A program made the translations under genes and the position numbers. The notes beneath the pieces were generated by a model. It did no database searches. It saw nothing but the letters and a program-made list of their open reading frames with translations, and had not been told where the DNA came from. Shown here piece by piece: positions 35,098-46,490 of a stretch of 64,000 nucleotides of DNA; within the stretch, counting starts at the first letter, position 1, and every line of letters begins with the position of its first letter. The DNA is from Siphonodentalium dalli (lineage: Eukaryota > Mollusca > Scaphopoda > Gadilida > Siphonodentaliidae), in NCBI GenBank assembly GCA_032622095.1, contig CP136069.1, positions 170,926,394 to 170,990,393 of the forward strand, read 5' to 3'.

Positions 35098-36858
35098 GGC
35101 CCGATTCGTCATCTCAGGTTAAACCTGGTCTACGTAAACATCTAGGTTTAAACCGCCGTGAGTCAGCAAAATCCGTGGGTTAAACCCGCGACCGCAGTTC
35201 TAAGTGACGCATTCGTCATCTCTGGTTTAAACCTGGTCCAGCCAGACCAGTGGTTTAGCAATAATGTCTCTGTATCGTCGAGATAATTAATCGTACTTTC
35301 CTAATGCGGACCGCCTCGTTTAATTGATTGCGAAAATCAATAATTACAACAGCGACCATAGTTTGATTGGAAATTTATAAGCGAGAAGCACTCGCACCTA
35401 TAAAGCGTGTGGGGATAAGTTTTTTGTCAATTTCGATATTTTGTTTGCGTTTTATAAGCTTAAACCGGCAACTAAACCATCTAATTCGGCGGTCCAGCTA
35501 AACCAGCTTTACCGAGGCTAAACTTGAGATGACGAATCCGTCTTTTCTTCATCGCGGTTTAGAATTGTCAAACAATCAATCAAAGGGTGGAGCTGTAAAT
35601 TATCTCGAGTGAGGGCGTGTCTAAGTGCCGGCTGTCGACTGGTGTTATCATGTCACAGTTGATTCATTCGCACGCGAGCTTTGCTCAGATATGGACATGT
35701 TCCTTCAGTATGATTTTTACAACTATCCTGCGTTTTTTTTTGGCTTGTGGTGTTTTCAACGAATTCATTTGAATGGTTCAACGTTTTAATTTTGACACCA
35801 AAACGATGCTAATACATGACCAGATATGCTATACACATAGTTTGCAATCCTCAACTTATATTGCTATATGAGTCAAATTTGATAACTTATATTGATGCAG
35901 ATCATGCCACAAAGCTCTACTCTGGCTCCGCCCATAAATTCCCATAATATTCCACCAGTTCAAAACCTTGGATGTTTTTGATTTCCTGCATGACGGAAAT
36001 TTATTACATTGAAAAAAGTAACGCTTGAAATATCTTTCTTTATTAAAAGCTGTGCCGCTGTATAGTTGCCCACTTCAAACAGTTCAGATGCCGCTTCTGG
36101 TGTGTACTCATAAGCAAATTGCTTTTACTTGACTGACCTCTTGGTCCAGGATCGATTCGATTATGGAGCCTTTATTCAGCGTCAGAGGGGCCTGCGGCCC
36201 CTTCGTGCGACAGGAGCCTGCGTCACATTTTGATCATTTGAACATTTTAATTAAAACAAATTTAAAAATAAATTTTAAATATTGTTTCTTGTTAGATACA
36301 ACTCCTTACTCAATTTAACAACACAATTTATTCATTTTTTTTAAGGAAATTTTTTTTAATCAGTTTTAGAACAGTTATGAACAGAGAAACGGACATACAT
36401 ATATACAGCTCCTATACCCTTTAATATATACATATATACATGTAAATACACCAAATTTTGTCTTTGCGGGTAAAGAATCTGGCAGAAAATCAATCACAAA
36501 CAAAGTGATAACAGCGCGTGAAGCTCGTGTTGCGAGACATGCCCTTTGTCAGATTGATTTAAACCCACAAAGAGATCGGATTAGTGGTCTATGAGCGATA
36601 CTCATTTCTCAATGAATAAATTGTGCACGCGTTCGCGATGATTTATGATATGTCAATAACCAATATATCGGCTTGTCTTTTGGTCCGATAGGTAAGAGGG
36701 TAGTTTGACTGTATGCTCTTATCACCAAATCGAGTTGTCAATTAGTTGGTAACTGAACGACAAAAACGCCCCCTAAGACCCAGTTGGGCTGGACCGCCAA
36801 TGTAGGTTTAAACTAGGTTTAAACTCGGAGGTTTAAACCGGAGATGACGAATCCGGCC
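35098..36858. mobile_element. TIR element with 3-bp TSD (PIF/Harbinger-like), copy B
   Basis: The same ends as copy A (GGCCCGATTCGTCATCTC at the left, the complement at 36841-36858), flanked by GAA at 35095-35097 and 36859-36861. It is about 1.76 kb, collinear with 8980-10871 with small indels. No transposase. Confidence 0.8.
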
Positions 36859-36926
36859 GAAAGGTTTCGTGTCACTAATACCGACATGGTCTGAGTATCA
36901 TGCACACATGGCGCATATGTGGCCAC

Positions 36927-37245
36927 AGCGGACGCAGCTGGAAATTGAAAGTTGCACATCACCCACCCGGAAAGACCGTGTAACAACGTCCCTGATTATA
37001 AGACAAGATATGTTTCTTTGATACCATTATCAGCATGGACTTTTCGACGTGGAGAATGTATCTCACATCCACGCACACAAAGGAAGTGTTTCATAAATGT
37101 GGTTACATGCTTCGACAGTAGGCAAGTCCATGCCTAACACAACCGAAATGGAAAGCTCAGATCAAGTTATAATATCGTTGCTGAATTGTGAAAGTAGTTG
37201 TTTTTTACTAAAAGTCGAAAGATTCCTACTTTCAGTCATATTTTT
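36927..37245 (+). repeat. ~317 bp direct repeat G, copy 2
   Basis: Second copy of 32756-33072, just to the right of TIR element copy B. The frame at 36952-37137 is uninterrupted here for 61 codons (NNVPDYKTRYVSLIPLSAWT ...). Confidence 0.8.
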
Positions 37246-37249
37246 GGAC

Positions 37250-37600
37250 TGGAATTTGGAAAATCCCGTCCCAACGAGGTGCAGATGACATTTTCGGGAA
37301 ATTGGGTCTGTTACAAAAGGTAATAAGCTGACCTCCCAATCAAGGAAAAGAGATAGAGCGTGTATTTAATGATATATTAGTAATTGTCTCGATACGACAT
37401 GCATATATTAGATTATATGGTGTCCAGCTGTTCTCATGTATGCTTTATACTTATGAAACTATTCAAATTAGAATATCTGAACAATGAGCCACGAAATTAC
37501 CAATAACGAAGACTGTAACAAATGATTCGACAGGACCCATGAGCCGAATAATAGGATATGATATAGCCAGATATCGATTTTCGAAAGGGGAAGTTTTAAC
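37250..37600. other. Intergenic, no gene seen
   Basis: No supported gene or repeat boundary. Confidence 0.35.
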
Positions 37601-37985
37601 ACGTTTTAAAGTCAACATATCCTCGCGGAAATATGCACATAATCGACATATAATGTGAAATAGGTGCATAATCGACCTATAATGTGAAATAGGTACATAG
37701 TCGACATATAATGTGAAATAGGTACATATTGTGATTACTTGATTCTGAAATAAGCAGATAAAAGACTCTTACCCGTTATTTCGTGTTATGGCGCGGGCCA
37801 CAATGAAAACACATGTTAAAGAGCGTAATCGTCCGTGAGTTAGCTTACTAATGTCATTGTCTGAAAATAATATGCTTTAAATCGCCTCATTATGAGTCGA
37901 CAATCTGACTAAAATGTTATAATTTTCAGCACATTATCGACTCAAAATGAGGCATATCTACGCAGATTATCTACCTAAAAAAAGT
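37600..37985 (-). repeat. Interspersed repeat E, inverted copy, with a short internal tandem
   Basis: The reverse complement of 6640-7060. At 37630-37735 a unit of about 33 bp, ATAATGTGAAATAGGTGCAT plus TCGACCT, is repeated about three times; the other copies have it once. Confidence 0.7.
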
Positions 37986-37989
37986 ACTA

Positions 37990-38465
37990 CCATATAGACC
38001 CAGTAATTTTTCTCTGTAAAATCTAGTTTCTTTTGCTTTTTGCAATCATATGGCATTTGTACAACAGAACAGTTTTGGTGCCATTTTTTCTGAGACCATT
38101 TAGGGTGAAAATTTTCCGATTTTCGGGTGTGGGGTCAGAAATTCTAAAATATTTGTTTTTGGTTACATAAGAACAACAAAGTATGGCATAATGCATATCA
38201 AAATAACCATAGTGATGCCAGGAATCTATATTAGCCCATCCAAGAAGCTTTTGTGAAGAATTGAGAAAACGCGGTTGGGTATATATGGAAATATTGGTGT
38301 TTTTCGACTAATTTTTTAATTTTTCAGGAAATTGTTATACAATATAAATTTTTGCCCTGTGACATATCAGAAATGATTAGAAGAATATTAACACAAGACA
38401 CCTTAATATCTTAATGCATTATTAATCACATACTTAAACAATTATACATTCACATGGTTTACATA
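37990..38465. other. AT-rich region downstream of the PIN-like ORF
   Basis: No coding signal. It may be the 3' UTR of the minus-strand ORF that follows. Confidence 0.35.
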
Positions 38466-38565
38466 ATTATTCATCATAGTCGTCAGAGTCGCCGGAGTCT
38501 TCTTCAATATGTGCATCAATGTCAGTATTCTCACAATCATCTTCAGACCCTTCACATAAACACAT

Positions 38566-39531
38566 TTATGTACACCTCATCTGATGCTTGCGACATGAAC
38601 AACAATTAGTTTTGCATCGCCCTTTGCCACATGAACATCTAACTAGTTGTAATACAGCATCGGGTGCAGGTTTCTGGCTTGATGTGTTTGGACGGCATCG
38701 TTCACTGTCTTCATACCATCCATAGGCTAGCGGTGACGGTAAGCTTGGTTGTGCCACAAGATCATTGCACCAAACGATTCCTTGGTAGTGCGCCCGTAGA
38801 ATGTGGTTTAACAAGACTTCCTTTGTTGGTGGTAATTGTTCTGCCTCTGCCTGCTTTTGTTTAAAGATGTGCCATCGTAGTTCCCCGACGTCTTCAATTT
38901 TGGTCTTGGGGGAGTATAGTTTACAGACATATCGTTCTAATTGGCGAATGGTAATTTCACTGGGCATTTCGCTTTTTCCAAGGGCACCGAATGCTGTAAT
39001 TATACGATTGTCCGCGTTATCAAATGCTTTCCAACATTTTAGCTTCCCTTTTCCAGCGAAACGGCCAGTTGTATCACAACCAGGAAAGGCGTGAAATCCA
39101 GGAAGTGCAGCAACCTTGTCTGGTCCCAGTGCTTTGGTTACTTGGTTGAGATTAATCTGTCGGAATTTTTTGCCAGCACTTAGAATCACACATGCATCCG
39201 GTCCAAGCTCCTCAGCTCGTCGAAGCGACAACACCAACACGTCAGTATCTGGTGATAATATGTGCACCTTGTATCCCGATTTAGATGCATCTGTCCCGTT
39301 TAGCAGCATTATCGTGTCTGCATCTTCTTGTGTTGTTGACAGATGACTGGCACATCGTGAATTTCCTCTTGAACCACTATACAGTTGTCGCCCGTTGTCG
39401 AGGGAGACATTGAGATTTGTCACCCGCTCGAGAACGGAATGTCTCCCTCGGAGCGAACGGAATGTCTCCCGAGGAGCGAAGCTCCGAGGGAGACATTCCG
39501 TTCTCGAGCGGGTGACAAATCTCAATGTCAC
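38566..39531 (-). CDS. PIN/FEN-like protein with Cys-rich tail, 5' end replaced by a fold-back
   Basis: The minus-strand frame has 321 codons. Residues 1-45 are read through the fold-back element and are not native; the family-like part starts at about 45 (LDNGRQLYSGSRG). Acidic motifs QEDAD (68-72), SPDTD (93-97) and GCDTTG (151-156), followed by GKGK, have the spacing of a PIN/FEN-type nuclease. RAHYQGIVW (246-254), SPLAYGW and the tail RCSCGKGRC ... CSCRKHQMRCT match an uncharacterised family that I know to be widespread in invertebrates. TAA at 38568-38566 cuts the Cys cluster; the same frame continues MCLCEGSEDDCENT and an acidic end to a second stop at 38467. The function is unknown. 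It is probably a pseudogene copy or a mobile-element passenger; no introns are seen. Confidence 0.7.
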   Translation of the reverse strand: MTLRFVTRSRTECLPRSFAPRETFRSLRGRHSVLERVTNLNVSLDNGRQLYSGSRGNSRCASHLSTTQEDADTIMLLNGTDASKSGYKVHILSPDTDVLVLSLRRAEELGPDACVILSAGKKFRQINLNQVTKALGPDKVAALPGFHAFPGCDTTGRFAGKGKLKCWKAFDNADNRIITAFGALGKSEMPSEITIRQLERYVCKLYSPKTKIEDVGELRWHIFKQKQAEAEQLPPTKEVLLNHILRAHYQGIVWCNDLVAQPSLPSPLAYGWYEDSERCRPNTSSQKPAPDAVLQLVRCSCGKGRCKTNCCSCRKHQMRCT

Positions 39532-39553
39532 CCGAGAAGAAGGGCAACAACTG
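39382..39553. mobile_element. GC-rich fold-back element fused to the ORF
   Basis: Long inverted arms: CAGTTGTCGCCC at 39382 pairs with GGGCAACAACTG at the right end, and about 50 bp arms with GAGATTTGTCACCCGCTCGA and GGAATGTCTCCCTCGGAGC face each other around 39465. It supplies the first codons of the ORF at 39531. 40376-40430 is a small relative (GGGCGACAAA ends). Confidence 0.75.
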
Positions 39554-39559
39554 ATTTGT

Positions 39560-40370
39560 TATCCGATTATACCACAGAAAATATCTTTGCCATCCACACG
39601 CACGATGTTGCACTGAGTCATGAGTGATTTCTTTCCCGATTATGTATATTTTCAGTAACTACTTATCGTCCCATAGGATTTCTGTTCCATAAACGATAGT
39701 CAAGCTTTTAAGCGTTTGATAATCCGCGTTTATTTACGATCATTTGGTGGTCAAATCGTCAATATCGGTCCATGCAATGTAAACCAATAAGCCATATAGT
39801 TATGTTCTCGTCTTCTGCGCAAGGCATATTCAATGTCGTCTTGTGCGCGCAATTTACTCGCGATGTTCATTTCATAACGGTCTTTCCCGAAAGCTATTGG
39901 GAAGTTGTCAATTTCATTAATGTACATTCATATGTGTCAGTGCTCATGGCGATCCTCACATAAAATACTTCTATGATCACATTGCAGACATCGCTGAAGA
40001 TAAGCGTGCAGTACCATTCATTCGCGACAAGCGTATGCATTACGTTGTCTACCAGCGAACATTTATAACCAACCAACCTAAAGGGATCCTCTCTTTCAAT
40101 CTTGCATCATAATGTCGACATGAACAAATTGAATCACCGAGATATTGCGATGTAAAAAGTAAATAATAACGCTTGTCCGATAAAAGTATCAACTTAAAAC
40201 TTAAGAATATTAGTGTTCACTAAATATATGCAAACTAGCAAACACCACAACTGGTGTGTTTTGCGAATCCGTGAGGTATATAAGATCTATGATTTTTTAG
40301 TACGTTGTAGTGATGCGAAGTAGATGAGTTACTGCAGTGTGTGTTTGAAGATATTCTTGCAATATAATAT
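39560..40370. other. Intergenic, no gene seen
   Basis: No supported coding region. The native N-terminal part of the PIN-like protein, if ever present, is not recognisable here. Confidence 0.4.
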
Positions 40371-40550
40371 CAGGCGGGCGACAAAAACAATGTCTCCCGG
40401 GTCAGCGGGCGACAGTGTGATTTGTCGCCCGGCACGTGACAGCACATGGGCCAATCAGAAGGGTGGAAAATAGGGAGGAGAATAACAATCTCTGTTGACC
40501 CGATAACATCTCTGGTGCTTGTCTTGTAGTAATCAAAAACTTTTTGTAAT

Positions 40551-41334
40551 GCATTTCGCCGCTGGTGTCCATGGCTACTGATTGTATAATACGAGGCATG
40601 CATTTCGCCGCTGGTGTCCGTGGCTACTGATCGTATATTACGAGCCATGCATTTCTCCGCTGGTGTCCATGGCTACTGATCGTATAATGCGAGGCATGCA
40701 TTTCGCCGCTGGTGTCCATGGCTACTGATCGTATAATACGAGTCATGCATTTCGCCGCTGGTGTCCATGGCTACTGATCGTATACTACGAGTCATGCATT
40801 TCGCCGCTGGTGTCCATGGCTACTGATCGTATAATACGAGTCATGCATTTCGCCGCTGGTGTCCGTGGCTACTGATCGTATAATACGAGTCATGCATTTC
40901 GCCGCTGGTGTCCATGGCTACTGATCGTATAATACGAGTCATGCATTTCGCCGCTGGTGTCCGTGGCTACTGATCGTATAATACGAGTCATGCATTTCGC
41001 CGCTGGTGTCCGTGGCTACTGATCGTATAATACGAGTCATGCATTTCGCCGCTGGTGTCCGTGGCTACTGATCGTATAATACGAGTCATGCATTTCGCCG
41101 CTGGTGTCCGTGGCTACTGATCGTATAATACGAGTCATGCATTTCGCCGCTGGTGTCCGTGGCTACTGATCGTATAATACGAGGCATGCATTTCGCCGCT
41201 GGTGTCCGTGGCTACTGATCGTATAATACGAGTCATGCATTTCGCCGCTGGTGTCCGTGGCTACTGATCGTATAATACGAGTCATGCATTTCGCCGCGGG
41301 TGTCTGTGGCTACTCATCTTATATTTTGTGTCAA
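40551..41334 (+). repeat. 49 bp minisatellite, 16 units
   Basis: Units start GCATTTCGCCGCTGGTGTCC at 40551 and then every 49 bases up to 41286; the last unit decays. A main variant is CCATGGCTAC versus CCGTGGCTAC. Each unit holds the palindrome TCGTATAATACGA. 49 is not a multiple of 3, so it does not encode a protein repeat. Confidence 0.95.
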
Positions 41335-41339
41335 ACTTT

Positions 41340-41900
41340 TGTTTCGACAAAAAGATAACGAGCGATCACATGAAAACGACATGTTTGCTCTCGGACTAAG
41401 GTCTCTGAACCTGGGTACAGAAATACCGATTTTGCGAAGCTGAGTACAATGGTACCAAAATCCATACGAATACGGCGATATTTTTGATGGATGTTGAGTT
41501 GCATGCGTTCCATATATAGTATGGATGCAAGTTGATCCGACATTTTGCAATTTTGACAATTTGCGCCGTTACATTCGTAGCTCGTAGCTCGTAGCAAGTT
41601 GCGTCTACACACATTGGAAGCTAGTGGGGATCTGCGTGCGACGGCACTATATCACTAATCTCTGGGGAATACTGCATTTCTCAATTTGCTGATGTGTACC
41701 AGACGATGTGTCATCCTGAGAACTGTGTTCTGTCAGTTCTAACCATATCCTTCGGGAAGCGCGAGATAGCAGTTGATAGGTGTCGAAATTTGTCTTTCAA
41801 TGTTGCCTATATTAGATCAATTCAGTGATGGAAATGCTGTCATTTTGGTGTATCGACTGTGGGAAAATAGCATCTGATTATATTCCCCATACTCTCATCT
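41340..41900. other. Intergenic, no gene seen
   Basis: No supported gene. A short tandem TCGTAGC (GTAGCTCGTAGCTCGTAGC) is at about 41576-41594. Confidence 0.4.
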
Positions 41901-41901
41901 C

Positions 41902-42167
41902 GTCAAGTGGTCCTGCTTATCTGCTATGATGTTGGTTGTCCTGCAGAAATGTTGTGATGTTGGTAGGGCAAACTGATGCCGTTACGAAAAAGTACCGTTA
42001 TGTTTTCTGAAGTTGTCATTTTCGCAGTGTTTGGCTAATCCGAGCGATTTGAGAACACCCAGTGTCTATATGAAATCATAACGGTACTTTTATTAACAAC
42101 ACCAGTTTTCCACAACAGCATCATATCAATTCACCACAATCATAGCTAATTAGCAGGACCACTTGAC
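41902..42167. mobile_element. Nested pair of TIR elements
   Basis: The outer inverted ends GTCAAGTGGTCCTGCT (41902) and its complement (ending at 42167) continue for about 27 bp with mismatches. Inside, AAAAGTACCGTTATG at 41987 faces its perfect complement ending at 42091. This looks like one small TIR element inside another. Confidence 0.6.
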
Positions 42168-42169
42168 CA

Positions 42170-42708
42170 CGGGTGACACTATATTGGTGGTTAGCTAGTA
42201 ATGTTGACACCGCCTATAGTGTGTGCATAGTGGTGATTGTGGCGTATGACCATTATTGATTTTAAATAAAAGAAATTATGGATTATATGCGTTTTTCAAA
42301 TGCTATGTACATATTATTAATTACCACACGAATTTGTCTACGAAATTAGAAGATATCCCGAAAAACTTCTGAAAAGTAAACATCCCGTGATCAGGTGATC
42401 AGTATTTCCACGTGCGATGACAAAAGGATGTGTTCTGGACTCCGACTTATCATAATTGTGGGAGAAATTGTGGACTTTCGATTAAATTTCAATGGATGAT
42501 GTCTACGTCACGTGATAAGTTGATAAGAAATTTGATAAAATGATAATCTTGTTTATTGTAAGCGAATATAACATGACCGAATTCAACCACTTCTTCTTTG
42601 AAATTAAACAGTACTTATACACCGTGTCAAGTTTAGTGCATTATGGCAGCATACCAGTGGCATCAAACGTTTTGTATGACCTGTGGTTGCTGTGAGGTTA
42701 GAAATTGT
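42170..42708. other. Intergenic, no gene seen
   Basis: No supported gene. Confidence 0.35.
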
Positions 42709-42712
42709 TTAA

Positions 42713-43206
42713 AGGCACGTGAGGCCTTAGTTGTCGAAAATATTCATATTTGTTCCAATCACCGTAAACAGAAAAACATTAAAACGCATACAGTTTCGTT
42801 CATATATACCATGACCATCGCGTAAACAGCATGTTATCGTAAAGATTTACTATATTTTACCTAAGCAAGAGCCTGATTGTGTTACAGAAGACAGCACAAT
42901 GCTGCTGGCTAATCATACACAAATGGCATAAACGCTCTTTATTCGTTCCATATCAGGAATTCACCAACAAAGAACGCTCTTTATGTTTACCATCATAATA
43001 TAAACAAACACCAGAAAAGTAACTTTTTATGCTTTTGTTTACATAACAATGGTCAAAGATATGACAATAACATACTGTTTATGCGATATTTCTTATTTGT
43101 ATACGGAAAAAGTCTGTCTACATTTTGTTGTTCTTTCTGTTTGTTGCGGTTTTTGACGGGTGGAAATATTTTCACAGGATACCCACCGCCAAGGCCAACC
43201 GTACCT
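42713..43206 (-). mobile_element. 494 bp TTAA-flanked MITE, copy 3 (inverted)
   Basis: Again exactly 494 bp, in reverse orientation, with TTAA at 42709-42712 and 43207-43210. Near-identical to 29462-29955. Confidence 0.9.
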
Positions 43207-43214
43207 TTAACAAG

Positions 43215-45204
43215 CACTGCAAAAATAGTTGATAATTTCAGACAACAATCCACTAACAAAATAGCTTACTCGCTTGGCTCTATGCGAGGATGCTTCGTGT
43301 GTGTCATAATGTTGAGTTATTTTTTAATTGTATGATATAAAAGCATACCCCCTATGTATTACAATGAAGAATGCAGCAGCCGCAAATAGTTAAAAAAAAT
43401 TAAAAAATTTGATATTCAGACTTGTCCACTCAAGCAAGTGGCAATCAACCGGACATAGCCCACATTGTTATATATCGCTGGTCAGTTAGAGATTTGGCTA
43501 TGGACCTATGACCTTCAGTTCATCTTAGCCCAAAGTTGTATTTACTAGCACTGTCCAGCAGGCATGTCATGGATATTTATTTATAAATTATTTAGCAGTG
43601 CCGGGTTGTCATTCTACATGAACATAATTATGAAATTAAGAAAATTATGGAATTAAGACAAATTAAGCTTCCTCTCATGGTCTTCAGATGTGAACTGCAC
43701 TGTTGAAAAAGTTATAGCTTACAGGCATTCTTGGAACAAAATTATACATATTTGTTATGCCATAAAGGTATAGTAGATGCGGTTATAATTTCCAACTAAT
43801 TGACAATATATTTAAATAGTGGGTCAGAATAATTGCTTGAATGTCAAAACATTGATTCCACATACATTTTGAGAAATTCTGTTTGAAATATCAGGTGATG
43901 TTGGCAAAATTTGTGTCTGATCCTTAACACGTCGATGACCCTTAACACGTCGATGACCCTTAACACGTCGACTACCCTGGGTAATAATATCCGTTGTTCA
44001 TTATTTTTGTAAGTCATAAAGGTGGGAAATGGTCAGGTGTTTGTTTCTCTATTAATTCGTGGTAATTTCAATCCAGGCACCTTATCTCTAGATACATGCA
44101 TGTAATATGGACGAATTATTAACCCGTCGTTATTATTTGAAAATCAGGACCTTATCTCTACACGTATAATGTAAATACACATGGTGGTTGAATGGCATCT
44201 TTGTTGACGGGACTGAATACATACTCAGTAACTTATCTCATAATCTGAACGCATTACCCAAATGTCCACTTCTAAGCCCCATAGACTCCATTGATGGAAA
44301 CATATTAAAATTCCAAATAGCTCTAATCTTATACAATTATCATCAATTTGGCCGCCTTCATTTGGTACTACATCCCAATCATGTTTCTGAGTCAAATATA
44401 TGAAACTGAACTATGTGTTAAATATCCATAACGGAGAGTGGCATACTCAAATTTCTATAACTGGTGCTCAGATCTATTTTGATCACACCATATTAATACT
44501 TTTGTATTACTTCGTTTTGAAATCACCATTCTGTACATGTAATCGGTGTTAAAATATGTTCAATCCAATCACAATCGCTTCCATTCAGCAACCGGTCACT
44601 CTCTGCTACCATTCATCCATAGTCGCGGTGTATGTCCCATCTGGTGAAACGATAAATCCGAGAGAGAGAAACACTTCAAGTATACACTAGTGTCTGGCTA
44701 TCCGCTGGTAAATCTAGTTACATCCTGTGTTGTCCATTTCTCAGAGTCCCATTCGTATAGTTATTTGCTATATGCTATTGATCACCCGGGATATTATTGA
44801 CTGTAATTGGCTTAGGATGACAGAACCGAGATATAGGCTTTCATTGCCATTGTCGATACAAAGCGATCGCCGTTGTGATTAATCTAGAATTCCCAGGCGA
44901 TCAACATTTGATAGTAGTCGTAGCATGTCAGTAATGCTGAATTAGTCGTTTTCATTAATACATTTATTTATAAAATAATTCACCAATGTTTCCAAAAAGT
45001 GGTAAAAGGACACACAGGTAGGATAAATTCTCCTCTTGTTGGTGTTAAGTATATCAATTTGAAACACTCATGGTTAATTTGAGATATATTTGATGGAATT
45101 TAATACATGTATGTTTCACTGGTGACTGTCTTGTATGGGCACGCCATATGTCTTGTGTTTTGTGTTCGACAAACGTGACTTTATCCAACATCTGTGACTT
45201 TCTT
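43215..45204. other. Intergenic; one short tandem repeat
   Basis: About 2 kb without a supported gene. At 43923-43975, the unit CCTTAACACGTCGATGA (17 bp) is repeated three times. CCTTATCTCTA-type words recur at 44080 and 44150. Confidence 0.45.
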
Positions 45205-45208
45205 TTAA

Positions 45209-45976
45209 AGGCACGGGCGGCGTTCGTTGCAGAAATATTCATATTTGTTCAAATCGCCATCAACAGAGGGAATAGAAATTAATATATATATAGTTTTGCT
45301 CATATGTCAAACATAATCAGCGCGTAAATAGTATATTGTCGTCAAGACGTACGATGGTGTACGTAAACAAGAACCTGCTCGTGTTACAGAAATTTTGCTT
45401 CTGTTTACATAACAAAGCGCAATTATATTGGTTAATCACACACAAATGATATAAACGCTCTTTATTATTTCCATATCAGGAAACAGTAACAAATAACGCT
45501 CTATATCTTTGCCACATACTGTTTATGCCATATTTCTGATTGGTATAAGCACAAGGTCTGTCAATATTTTACGGTTTCTTTCTGTTTATGGCGGTTTTTG
45601 ACGGAGCTGACCATTTTAACATCATACCCACCGTTCGCCCCGGGAGGCGGTCGGTCAGACGCCGGAATGTTGGTTTCGCGAACGCGCCTGTGCCGAAACA
45701 GGCGGTCCGAGGCGAGCAACCGCCCTCGCGGGAAACGCGTCCGAGGTTTCCCACTCTTTAGGCGAAAAGCGGGAACGAGAAATCTGCCGTCGGGGAGTGA
45801 GATTCGTGAGTCGGGCCTCCGAGGCGAACATCTTTGCCACATACTGTTTATGCCATATTTCTGATTGGTATAAGCACAAGGTCTGTCAATATTTTACGGT
45901 TTCTTTCTGTTTATGGCGGTTTTTGACGGAGCTGACCATTTTAACATCATACCCACCGCCAACGCCGCCCGTATCT
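45209..45976 (-). mobile_element. Diverged relative of the 494 bp MITE with a GC-rich insertion
   Basis: TTAA flanks at 45205-45208 and 45977-45980; ends AGGCACGGGCGGC and GGCCGCCCGTATCT-like. The core matches the 494 bp family with substitutions. It is lengthened by a GC-rich block between two identical 128 bp direct repeats (45506-45633 and 45831-45958). Confidence 0.75.
45634..45830. other. GC-rich 197 bp block between exact direct repeats
   Basis: CG-rich sequence from TTCGCCCCGGGAGGCGG to CGGGCCTCCGAGGCGAA, with weakly inverted ends and small hairpins (GCCTGTGCCGAAACAGGC). Composition is very different from its surroundings. It is not a tRNA, and no protein domain is recognised in any frame. 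Confidence 0.8.
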
Positions 45977-45984
45977 TTAAAGAC

Positions 45985-46488
45985 CACGACATAACGACAA
46001 ATTCACAGTCAGTAACATCGAGTGAAAAGCTGACGAAGGCGGAAGTTCTACCCGTGCCTCTCATCTGGGTCACTTTGTCGGACCACTATCGGCATGCGAC
46101 TATTGACCGAATCTAGCACCAGAATGCCTATTGCTCACACCATTTTAATGATGTAAAATATGTCTCATATTGATATTGTGTATATCGGTTTTTTTTATAC
46201 GCGAACTATTCATGTTACTAAATGAGGCTAAAGTATGTTTACAAGCATTATTTTGATTGCGAGTCGCCACGAACATCGGAGAAAAGATAAATTGTTGTCC
46301 ACATGTAATTGTAACGGCACTCTAATTCAGTTGCTATGGAAGATGCATATAAAATGCGTAGCTAGTGACGCCGCTTAAACTGTGCATGTCCGTCGGGGGG
46401 ATTTGAGCATATATTGGGCGAGGCCACGTTGACCTAATAAAGCTTACATATTAGGCAGACTTTATGTAGGCAATATGGATACAATATA
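45985..46488. other. Intergenic, no gene seen
   Basis: No supported gene or repeat. Confidence 0.35.
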
Positions 46489-46490
46489 AC

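Noticed and set aside
38664-39346. Plus-strand frames opposite the PIN-like ORF
   Set aside because: Antisense shadows; the acidic and Cys motifs that match a known family are on the minus strand.
40370-41300. Repeat protein encoded by the minisatellite
   Set aside because: The 49 bp unit shifts the frame at every repeat, so no continuous repeat protein is possible.
40551-41334. CRISPR-like array
   Set aside because: The repeats are contiguous without spacers, and the DNA is from an animal genome.
45569-45879. Arg/Pro-rich proteins encoded by the GC-rich block
   Set aside because: All frames stay open only because of high GC; composition explains the residues and no domain is seen.
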